A stretch of 9,359 nt of DNA, taken from the NCBI GenBank assembly GCA_031270145.1, contig JAISYD010000187.1:1-9359 (forward strand), in the 5' to 3' direction. This stretch comes from Planctomycetota bacterium. Lineage in GTDB: Bacteria; Planctomycetota; SZUA-567. Position numbers and translations under genes: made by a program. Positions within the stretch are counted from its first letter, which is position 1, and each line of letters starts with the position of its first letter. The notes beneath the pieces are model-generated. The model saw nothing but the letters and a program-made list of their open reading frames with translations, had not been told where the DNA came from and made no database searches. Positions 1 through 5,186 of this stretch are shown here, one piece after another.

Positions 1-63
1 CGGGGGCGCGGCGAGGCAATGAAACAGCAAAAAACAACCGAAATGGCCGCCGCTTCAGGGTGA
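1..63 (+). CDS. Possible C-terminal end of an upstream gene, cut by the window edge
   Basis: Frame 1 is open from the first base to a TGA at 61-63 and encodes about 20 residues ending in TTEMAAASG. An ATG lies at 19, but the nearest GAGG (13-16) is only two bases before it, too close for a normal ribosome site. The tail of a preceding reading frame is therefore more likely than a free-standing 14-residue peptide. Nothing in the residues identifies a family. The stop overlaps a GTG at 60 that would extend the next gene, but that extension looks non-coding. This may be chance open frame in GC-rich DNA. Confidence 0.2.
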   Translation, partial: RGRGEAMKQQKTTEMAAASG

Positions 64-117
64 AAACTCTTGAACCGGGCTTTTGTCAAAGGCGACAACC
101 TAAAAACAACGTTGATC

Positions 118-121
118 GAGG
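118..121 (+). promoter_or_regulatory. Ribosome binding site choosing the gdhA start
   Basis: GAGG sits seven bases before the ATG at 129. It supports ATG 129 over the upstream GTG at 60, which has no usable purine-rich site. A second in-frame ATG at 144 begins MKKQKHTYNPYENF, where family similarity starts, so 144 remains possible. I found no convincing sigma70 promoter in 1-128. A TTGTCA at 83-88 has no matching -10 box at the right distance. Confidence 0.5.
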
Positions 122-128
122 TTCCCTT

Positions 129-1412
129 ATGGTAGCCACTAACATGAAAAAGCAGAAGCATACCTACAATCCTTATGAAAACTTTCTGACTACAATGAAT
201 AACGCCGCTTCACTATTGAAATTGGATGAATCAGACTACATCACATTCAAATACCCGGAAAGAGAGCTCAAGGTCTCTTTCCCGGTGAAAATGGACGATG
301 GTAGCCTGAGAGTCTTTGAGGGATATCGGGTACAGCATTCCAGTGTCCGCGGCCCCTTCAAGGGCGGCATCCGTTTCCATCAAGATGTCAATATGGATGA
401 AGTCAAGGCTCTTGCCGCTTGGATGACATTCAAGTGCGCCGTGGTCGGGATTCCTTATGGCGGCGCCAAGGGAGCGGTTACGGTTGACCCGACAAATTTT
501 TCAGAAACCGAGATAGAACGACTCACCAGACGTTATGTAACCGCTATCGCTCCTCTTATTGGGCCAGATCAGGATATTCCCGCCCCGGATGTCAACACCA
601 ATGGAAAGATCATGGGATGGATAATGGACACCTTCAGCATGCTTCGAGGACGTGCGGTGCCTGGCGTGGTCACGGGAAAACCGGTGGAAATAGGCGGTTC
701 TCTTGGAAGGCCGGAGGCTACGGGGCGCGGCGTGTCCATAATAACGCAGGAACTTCTTAAAATCCTAGGTAAGAATGCATCCGACATGAAGGTTGCGGTA
801 CAGGGTATGGGTAACGTCGGATCAGTGGCGGCTAAACTGTTGGACGCGGCAGGATGCAAGGTAGTTGCCGTCAGCGATGTCTCAGGAGGAATATACAATC
901 AAGCCAGGCTCGACATTCCCCGAATCATTCGCTTCCTGGATAATAAAAAGCATTTGCTGAAAGACTACATGGAAGACGGCGTGCAGTTCATCAGCAACCA
1001 TGAACTCCTCCTCTGCGATGCGGACATCCTCATACCGGCCGCATTGGAGAATCAGATAACCGAAGAGATTGCCAAAGAAATACGCGCGAAGATCGTTGTG
1101 GAAGCAGCCAACGGTCCCACCACTGTCGAAGCTGATTCGATAATGGAGGGGCGCGGCGTCACCGTCATACCCGATATACTAGCCAATGCGGGTGGAGTCG
1201 TAGTTTCGTACTTCGAGTGGGTGCAGAATATTCAATCGCTCATGTGGAACGAACTTCAAGTCAACAATATGCTTCACGACATCATGGTGACCGCGTTCCA
1301 AAACGTCGTCCAAAAAGTGCGGGATTCAAATATCTCCTATCGCTCCGCTGCCTACATTATCGCATTGGAAAAACTAGCCTCGGCAAAAAGAATTCGCGGT
1401 GTGTATTTGTAG
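129..1412 (+). CDS. gdhA: Glutamate dehydrogenase (Glu/Leu/Phe/Val dehydrogenase family)
   Basis: Cytoplasmic enzyme interconverting glutamate and 2-oxoglutarate plus ammonia with a nicotinamide cofactor. From ATG 129 the protein has 427 residues, about the family length of 415-450. The N-terminal substrate domain has RGPFKGGIRFHQDVN (74-88) with substrate lysine K78. The signature IPYGGAKGAVTVDP (108-121) carries catalytic lysine K114. The catalytic aspartate is D154 in PAPDVNTN. The Rossmann domain has GMGNVG at 226-231 and a following strand ending in D250, which hints at NAD rather than NADP. C-terminal landmarks are VEAANGPTT (324-332), PDILANAGGV (348-357) and SYFEWVQN (360-367). One oddity is A116, where the family signature normally has G or V. 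The aminotransferase gene follows 75 bp later on the same strand and needs an amino donor that this enzyme could help supply. GC content is lower than in the genes to the right. The family is certain. Glutamate as substrate rests on overall resemblance to hexameric GDHs. Confidence 0.95.
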   Translation: MVATNMKKQKHTYNPYENFLTTMNNAASLLKLDESDYITFKYPERELKVSFPVKMDDGSLRVFEGYRVQHSSVRGPFKGGIRFHQDVNMDEVKALAAWMTFKCAVVGIPYGGAKGAVTVDPTNFSETEIERLTRRYVTAIAPLIGPDQDIPAPDVNTNGKIMGWIMDTFSMLRGRAVPGVVTGKPVEIGGSLGRPEATGRGVSIITQELLKILGKNASDMKVAVQGMGNVGSVAAKLLDAAGCKVVAVSDVSGGIYNQARLDIPRIIRFLDNKKHLLKDYMEDGVQFISNHELLLCDADILIPAALENQITEEIAKEIRAKIVVEAANGPTTVEADSIMEGRGVTVIPDILANAGGVVVSYFEWVQNIQSLMWNELQVNNMLHDIMVTAFQNVVQKVRDSNISYRSAAYIIALEKLASAKRIRGVYL

Positions 1413-1413
1413 A

Positions 1414-1447
1414 CATTCATTCGAGATGGGATTTCCATTGGTGAATG
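1414..1447 (+). repeat. Nested inverted repeat between gdhA and the aminotransferase gene
   Basis: CATTCA (1414-1419) pairs with TGAATG (1442-1447). Inside it ATGG (1426-1429) pairs with CCAT (1435-1438) around a five-base loop. No T-run follows, so it does not look like an intrinsic terminator. It could be an mRNA-stabilising or processing hairpin in a two-gene transcript, or an operator. Stems are short, so chance is possible. Confidence 0.25.
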
Positions 1448-1475
1448 CCGAACCACCATACAGCTATCATTTTAC

Positions 1476-1481
1476 GAGGAG
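1476..1481 (+). promoter_or_regulatory. Strong ribosome binding site for the aminotransferase gene
   Basis: GAGGAG lies six bases before ATG 1488, near-consensus sequence and spacing. It fixes the start, which also fits the family N-terminus (QKLAVDGGTPV). Confidence 0.75.
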
Positions 1482-1487
1482 AAGCAA

Positions 1488-2690
1488 ATGACAACCACAA
1501 CTCAGAAACTAGCCGTCGATGGCGGCACTCCGGTGATCGATTATGCTCTTCCGACTGTTAACAATAGTTCCGGCAGGAGTTTAGGAAAAGAGGAAATCAA
1601 GGAACTGACGGAGGTCATCGAAGGCGGTAATATGGGGTTCATTAGTGGCTCGAAAGGGAAAATGCTGCAGGAGAAATTCCGTGCAAAATACGGGATGGAT
1701 GTGGCTATATGCGTCTCGTCGGGAACAGCCGCTCTGCACACGGCGATGAATTTTCTTGACCTCGACTCCGGCGATGAGGTTCTTGTGCCTTCCATCACCG
1801 ATATAGGTACAATTCTCGGCGTTATGCTGCAGAATGCGGATCCGGTTTTTGTCGATGTCGATCTCATCACCCAAAACATGGATCCGGACGATATCGAACG
1901 ACACATCACTCCGCGAACAAAGGCCATCATTCCGGTTCATCTTTATGGATTCCCCTGCGACATGGATCGCATCATGTCCATTGCGCGCAAGCACAAGCTT
2001 TATGTTGTCGAAGACTGCGCCCAAGCCATCTTCACCAAATATAAAGGCCAACTGGTTGGCACGTTTGGAGATCTCACGTGCATTTCATTCCAGCAGTCCA
2101 AGCAAATGACGACGGGCGACGGCGGCGTGGTCATGACCAGGAAAGACCAACTGTGCGGGCGTAAACTGATCCACTGTCATGACAAGGCTTGGCCACGCGA
2201 AAAATACCGGGACCACCTGTTTCTTGCGCCAAACTATCACTTCACTGATCTTCAGGCGGCGGTTGGCATCGCCCAGTACGACAAACTGGATGCGATGATT
2301 GACGGCCGTCGCAAATCAGCCCTCCATCTTTCCGGCTTGTTGGCCGACCTGAACGGAGTATATCCCCAGGGCGACACGGCCGATGGCTTCCATACGTTCT
2401 TCAACTACGACTTGCCCATCGATCCCGATGCATTCACAGTGGACAACCGGGTACTCGCCAAAGCATTGACGGCTGAAGGTGTAACATGTTATCCAAGCTT
2501 CATTCCGCAACCCATTTATATGTATGATGTCGTTGCCAAAAATTACCCGATAACGCTCGACATGTGTCCAAAAGCTGTCAAAGCATGTTATAGCATGCTG
2601 TATATCCCCTGGTCGGAAAAAACGACCGTCAAGCATGCGGAGGACATCGGTAAAGCAATCAAAAAAGTGCTGCATTACTATGCGAAGTGA
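1488..2690 (+). CDS. DegT/DnrJ/EryC1/StrS-family PLP aminotransferase
   Basis: A 400-residue cytoplasmic PLP enzyme of the sugar/cyclitol aminotransferase family, which transfers an amino group from glutamate or glutamine to a keto-sugar, keto-cyclitol or similar ketone. The family start LAVDGGTPV is at residues 8-16. The phosphate/cofactor loop SSGTAALHTAM is at 77-87. VEDCAQA (174-180) contains D176, which contacts the pyridine nitrogen. SFQQSKQMTTGDGG (200-213) contains the Schiff-base lysine K205. NYHFTDLQAAVGIAQ (249-263) is the usual C-domain motif. Length is typical (370-430). Glutamines at 179 and 202 replace the histidines common in nucleotide-sugar aminotransferases. That pattern, with the LAxxGGTPV start, recalls the aminocyclitol (StsC-like) and AHBA-synthase-like branches, so I give no gene symbol. 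No other sugar, cyclitol or polyketide biosynthesis gene is present to identify the substrate. The gene lies 75 bp downstream of gdhA and is probably co-transcribed with it. Confidence 0.93.
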   Translation: MTTTTQKLAVDGGTPVIDYALPTVNNSSGRSLGKEEIKELTEVIEGGNMGFISGSKGKMLQEKFRAKYGMDVAICVSSGTAALHTAMNFLDLDSGDEVLVPSITDIGTILGVMLQNADPVFVDVDLITQNMDPDDIERHITPRTKAIIPVHLYGFPCDMDRIMSIARKHKLYVVEDCAQAIFTKYKGQLVGTFGDLTCISFQQSKQMTTGDGGVVMTRKDQLCGRKLIHCHDKAWPREKYRDHLFLAPNYHFTDLQAAVGIAQYDKLDAMIDGRRKSALHLSGLLADLNGVYPQGDTADGFHTFFNYDLPIDPDAFTVDNRVLAKALTAEGVTCYPSFIPQPIYMYDVVAKNYPITLDMCPKAVKACYSMLYIPWSEKTTVKHAEDIGKAIKKVLHYYAK

Positions 2691-2731
2691 ATGAGAGTTA
2701 TCCGTAACATCATATTGATGCGCCGATAATC

Positions 2732-2772
2732 CGGGCGGTGTCAACCCTGTCGAAAAGCAGATGCGCCGCCCG
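2732..2772. terminator. Weak candidate bidirectional terminator in the convergent gap
   Basis: CGGGCGG (2732-2738) is the perfect complement of CCGCCCG (2766-2772), in the 101-bp gap between two converging genes. The 27-base loop is long and there is no clear T-run on either side, so this is at best a poor intrinsic terminator. Nothing better is visible in 2691-2791. Confidence 0.25.
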
Positions 2773-2791
2773 TTCAATTCATGGAGGAGCG

Positions 2792-4075
2792 TCACATCAG
2801 TCCCAGCAGGCGCGGGGCAAAGAAGGCCACCTCGGGGACCATGGCCACCAGGATGAGGATCAGCAAAAGGGAAACCATGTAGGGCAACACTCCCCAGAGC
2901 GATTTTTCAATGGACAAATCGGCGATGGAGCCGGCGATGAGCAGGCACAGGCCGTAAGGCGGGGTGACCAGGCCGATGGCCAGGGCGATGACGGTCACTA
3001 GCCCGAGATGGATGGAACTGATGCCCAGCTTCAGCGCCGGCGGCAGCAATACCGGAATGAAGAGGATCATGGCCGGGATGGCGTCCATGAAGGTGCCGAC
3101 GAAAAGCAGGAAGGCGATGACCATGAGCATGAAGACATGCGGGCTGGTGATGTAGTCGGAAAAGAACAGCATGACGTAATCGGAGACCTTGTAGTAGCCC
3201 AGCAGTTCCCCCAAAGCGCTGGCGGTGGCGAGGGCGAAAAGGGAGAGGGAACTGAGCTTCAGGGTTTCCCGGAGAAGACCCGGCAACTCCCGAAGCCGGA
3301 GCGTCCGGTAGACGAAGGCGCAAATAAGCATGGAGTAGAGCGAGGCGAAGGCGGCCGCCTCGGTCGGGGTATACCAGCCGGTGCTGATGCCGCCGACGAT
3401 GATTACTGGGGCCAGAAGAGCGGCGAAGGATTTCTTGAACAGCCGCCATAACTCGCTCCGGTTCGCCCGGGCATAAACCGGGAAGTTCCGCTTTCGCCCC
3501 ATGAACACCACGATGCCCATCATGAGCAGGCCAATGAGGATGCCCGGGACCATGCCGCTGATGAACAGGGCCGCCACCGAGGCGCTGGTGAGGCCGGCAT
3601 AGACCACCATGGGGATGCTCGGGGGGATGATGACGCCGATGGTGGAGGAGGCGGCCGTCACTCCGACCGCCGTCTCCTTGTCGTAGCCGGTGTCGATCAT
3701 GGCGGGTATGAGCATTTTGCCGACCCCGGCGGTGTCGGCCTGGGCCGCCCCGGACACCCCGGCGAAAATCATGGACACCAGGATGTTGGCGTGGGCCAGA
3801 CCGCCCCGGATGTTGCCGACCAGGGCGATGCAGAAGTCCACCAGCATTTTGGTGATCATCCCGGCGTTCATCAGGTTGGCGGCCAGGATGAAGAGGGGGA
3901 TGGCCAAAAGCACAAAGGAATTGAGGCCGTTAAACATCTTCATGAAAACCGTCATGTTCGGGGTGCCGGGAATGGTGTTGATCCCCACCAGCGAAATGAT
4001 GCCAATGGCGAAGGCGATGGGAGTCCCCAGGAAGATCAGCAGGACGAACAATACGATGATCAGGATGGCGGTCAC
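2792..4075 (-). CDS. dctM: TRAP transporter large permease subunit (DctM family)
   Basis: Inner-membrane ion-translocating subunit of a tripartite ATP-independent periplasmic transporter, which imports organic acids or related solutes using a sodium or proton gradient. From GTG 4075 the protein has 427 residues, the normal DctM length, and is nearly all hydrophobic helices. Landmarks are AIPLFILAANLMN (58-70), GGLAHANILVSMIFAGVSG (91-109), TAASSTIGVIIPPSIPMVVYAG (positions 140-161), GWYTPTEAAA (233-242), FMDAIPAM (329-336) and IGLVTPPYGLCL (367-378). The SG(AA) and TPPYG loops correspond to the two hairpins that form ion sites in SiaQM-type structures. Q112 sits where valine is more usual. 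The frame runs open upstream to 4438, but that part is the shadow of dctQ. GTG 4075 overlaps the dctQ stop (GTGA, 4072-4075) and has a GGGG ribosome site at 4083-4086, so translation is probably coupled. The solute cannot be named without its binding protein. Confidence 0.95.
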   Translation of the reverse strand: MTAILIIVLFVLLIFLGTPIAFAIGIISLVGINTIPGTPNMTVFMKMFNGLNSFVLLAIPLFILAANLMNAGMITKMLVDFCIALVGNIRGGLAHANILVSMIFAGVSGAAQADTAGVGKMLIPAMIDTGYDKETAVGVTAASSTIGVIIPPSIPMVVYAGLTSASVAALFISGMVPGILIGLLMMGIVVFMGRKRNFPVYARANRSELWRLFKKSFAALLAPVIIVGGISTGWYTPTEAAAFASLYSMLICAFVYRTLRLRELPGLLRETLKLSSLSLFALATASALGELLGYYKVSDYVMLFFSDYITSPHVFMLMVIAFLLFVGTFMDAIPAMILFIPVLLPPALKLGISSIHLGLVTVIALAIGLVTPPYGLCLLIAGSIADLSIEKSLWGVLPYMVSLLLILILVAMVPEVAFFAPRLLGLM

Positions 4076-4560
4076 GCGGATTCCCCTTTTCCGCCGAAGG
4101 CCTGACCGGCCGCGGTCACGATATGGCAGATATTGTAAATCGACATGCTGAACCCGGCTATCGGCAGGCAAAGCCAGGTGTAGCCCATTTTCATCCAGGG
4201 GAGGTTTATCCAGTTGTAGTTCCAGAAAATCCACACCACGTTCAGGCCGTAGACCGCCATGGCGATGGTGAAGGACAACAGGACCAGGGAAATCAGGGCG
4301 CTGTAGACCGCCCCGCTCCGGCCGGTGAACCGATCCCTGAAGAAGGTGAAACTGAAATGGGCCCGGTGGTAAACCATGGCGGAGGCCCCCATGAACACCG
4401 CCCAGATGAAGGAGTAGTTGGCCACCTCCTCGGTCCAAAGGAGCGGGACCCCCAGGTAACGGGCGGCAATCTGCGCCACGATGGCGACGAAGAAGATCGC
4501 CAGCAGAACGGTGCCGACAATCTCCTGGATCACAACCAAACCGGCGACGATTTTCCTCAT
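4072..4560 (-). CDS. dctQ: TRAP transporter small permease subunit (DctQ family)
   Basis: Four-helix inner-membrane partner of DctM in a TRAP transporter. The 162-residue length is typical. Hydrophobic helices lie at about 8-30, 46-65, 85-108 and 127-150. The family motif is present as ARYLGVPLLWTEEVANYSFIW (positions 33-53), with W42 and the acidic pair E44/E45, followed by the loop YHRAHFSF (64-71). ATG 4560 is supported by GGAGG at 4567-4571, six bases away. The last bases overlap the dctM start by four. A sigma70-like promoter lies about 120 nt upstream. The usual dctP gene is absent both upstream and downstream, so the binding protein must be encoded elsewhere or lie outside this window. 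The subunit type is secure; the transported solute is unknown. Confidence 0.93.
   Translation of the reverse strand: MRKIVAGLVVIQEIVGTVLLAIFFVAIVAQIAARYLGVPLLWTEEVANYSFIWAVFMGASAMVYHRAHFSFTFFRDRFTGRSGAVYSALISLVLLSFTIAMAVYGLNVVWIFWNYNWINLPWMKMGYTWLCLPIAGFSMSIYNICHIVTAAGQAFGGKGESA
4083..4086 (-). promoter_or_regulatory. Ribosome binding site for dctM inside dctQ
   Basis: Read on the minus strand, AAAAGGGG ends seven bases before GTG 4075. It lies inside the dctQ coding sequence and supports GTG 4075 as the real dctM start. Confidence 0.55.
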
Positions 4561-4566
4561 CCCGTC

Positions 4567-4571
4567 CCTCC
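4567..4571 (-). promoter_or_regulatory. Ribosome binding site for dctQ
   Basis: The minus strand reads GGGGAGGGACGGG directly before ATG 4560. The GGAGG core is six bases from the start codon. Confidence 0.65.
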
Positions 4572-4584
4572 CCGCCCGCTTTTG

Positions 4585-4598
4585 CCGGCTAGCGCCGG
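4585..4598 (-). promoter_or_regulatory. Hairpin in the dctQ leader just before the ribosome site
   Basis: CCGGC (4585-4589) and GCCGG (4594-4598) form a perfect five-pair GC stem with a four-base loop, ending 13 bases before the GGAGG of dctQ. It lies within the predicted leader RNA of about 120 nt. It could modulate translation, but short GC palindromes are common in such DNA. Confidence 0.3.
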
Positions 4599-4689
4599 AT
4601 TCAACGCCAGAACGCCGTCCCGGCTTTCCAACCGGGCCGCCGCCAGGAGAAGCGCCGATTTGCCGAGGCTCCTAGCCGCACCACAGTTT

Positions 4690-4718
4690 ATGATACGGGA
4701 GCGCCGCGATAAAGTAAA
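4690..4718 (-). promoter_or_regulatory. Sigma70-like promoter for dctQM
   Basis: On the minus strand TTTACT (4718-4713, four of six matches to TTGACA) is followed after exactly 17 bases by TATCAT (4695-4690, five of six matches to TATAAT). It lies in an AT-rich island within GC-rich DNA. Transcription would start near 4682, giving a leader of about 120 nt before dctQ. Confidence 0.55.
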
Positions 4719-4728
4719 CAACAAAATT

Positions 4729-4737
4729 ATGCGGCAT
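4729..4737. promoter_or_regulatory. Small palindrome upstream of the dctQM promoter, candidate operator
   Basis: ATGC-G-GCAT, flanked by A- and T-rich bases, is centred at 4733, about 50 bases before the predicted start near 4682. An activator site is often found at that distance. It is only four pairs long, so the call is tentative. Confidence 0.2.
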
Positions 4738-4785
4738 TTTCCTGCCATTTCCGCAAAGCGTCCTCCGCCGGCTCCGGCCGGTTCA

Positions 4786-4828
4786 GGCGCGGGAAGATAT
4801 CCGGAAAAAGCCCGCGCCGCATTTCCGG
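4786..4828. repeat. Two overlapping, mutually exclusive inverted repeats
   Basis: GGCGCGGG (4786-4793) is perfectly complementary to CCCGCGCC (4811-4818). CCGGAAA (4801-4807) is perfectly complementary to TTTCCGG (4822-4828). The arms interlock, so only one hairpin could form at a time, as in attenuator-like RNA. No T-run or nearby start supports attenuation, and it lies upstream of both predicted promoters. It may be a protein-binding site or chance in GC-rich DNA. Confidence 0.3.
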
Positions 4829-5036
4829 GATCCGCCGCCGGCCCGAGGCTCGGTCCAAATCCAGTATAGAGGCGGCGCAAGCCGGTAAACCGCCAACCCG
4901 AACCACCCGCAACCGCTTCAAACGTCGCCTTAACCTTGAATGCCGCCTGGCAACTCTTCCGCGTCGTCCGCCTCTTGGATAAAATACGTATCAATATACT
5001 CATCGGCGAACTGTTACTCAAACCGCTGTCTTAAAT

Positions 5037-5062
5037 TCCCGGGCCATTATACTTAACCGGGA
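5037..5062 (+). promoter_or_regulatory. Inverted repeat flanking a -10-like box
   Basis: TCCCGG (5037-5042) and CCGGGA (5057-5062) enclose TATACT (5048-5053), a five-of-six match to a -10 box. The -35 position is poor (CTGTCT at 5026-5031, three of six). An operator around an upstream promoter of the TPR gene is possible. A GGGAGG follows at 5059-5064 but has no start codon at a usable distance. Confidence 0.25.
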
Positions 5063-5096
5063 GGACTAAATAACCCAGGGTTTTGTGGCTTCCCTC

Positions 5097-5124
5097 TTGA
5101 TCAATTGGCCGCAATCCATACGAT
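5097..5124 (+). promoter_or_regulatory. Candidate promoter of the TPR protein gene
   Basis: TTGATC (5097-5102, four of six) and TACGAT (5119-5124, four of six) are separated by 16 bases. Transcription would begin near 5131, about 55 bases before ATG 5187. This would agree with ATG 5187 rather than TTG 5130 as the start. Moderate boxes only. Confidence 0.3.
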
Positions 5125-5177
5125 AAAAATTGAGCGCCACGTTGGAGGCGCCCAAGCGGCGGCATCCAGGCGATGGC

Positions 5178-5181
5178 GGAG
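5178..5181 (+). promoter_or_regulatory. Ribosome binding site choosing ATG 5187
   Basis: GGAG lies five bases before ATG 5187. The alternative starts TTG 5130 and TTG 5142 have no comparable site, and an in-frame TAA at 5124-5126 bars any earlier start. Confidence 0.5.
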
Positions 5182-5186
5182 ACGGC

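Larger units (their letters stand above)
4561..5186. other. Divergent intergenic region between dctQ and the TPR gene
   Basis: About 625 bp separate two divergent genes. Several frames are open here on both strands, the longest on the minus strand at 4557-5021, but their translations have no recognisable motif and look like low-complexity GC-rich shadow. An AT-rich stretch at 4681-4745 carries the minus-strand promoter. Positions 4900-5129 are again less GC-rich and contain promoter-like boxes facing the TPR gene. The middle part, 4741-4890, is GC-rich with overlapping inverted repeats. I see no tRNA, IS end or small conserved gene. Confidence 0.6.

Noticed and set aside
2717..2768. Nine-base direct repeat GATGCGCCG at 2717-2725 and 2760-2768 at the GC boundary
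   Set aside because: Considered as an insertion footprint, but it is too short, surrounds no element, and such repeats are expected by chance.
4076..4438. N-terminal extension of the dctM frame (about 121 codons)
   Set aside because: It is the shadow frame of dctQ. The family N-terminus begins at GTG 4075, which has a ribosome site and the GTGA overlap.
4123..4869. Plus-strand ORF of 248 codons opposite dctQ
   Set aside because: His, Gly, Pro and Asp-rich shadow of dctQ running into intergenic DNA, with no recognisable domain.
4995..5000. TATACT box as a promoter for the TPR gene
   Set aside because: The only fair -35 (TTGGAT, 4975-4980) is 14 bases away, too close.
4557..5021. Minus-strand ORF of 154 codons ending in an ATGA overlap with dctQ
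   Set aside because: The overlap imitates operon coupling, but the translation has no motif, is biased toward Ala, Gly, Arg and Ser, and the best dctQM promoter lies inside it. It has no good ribosome site.
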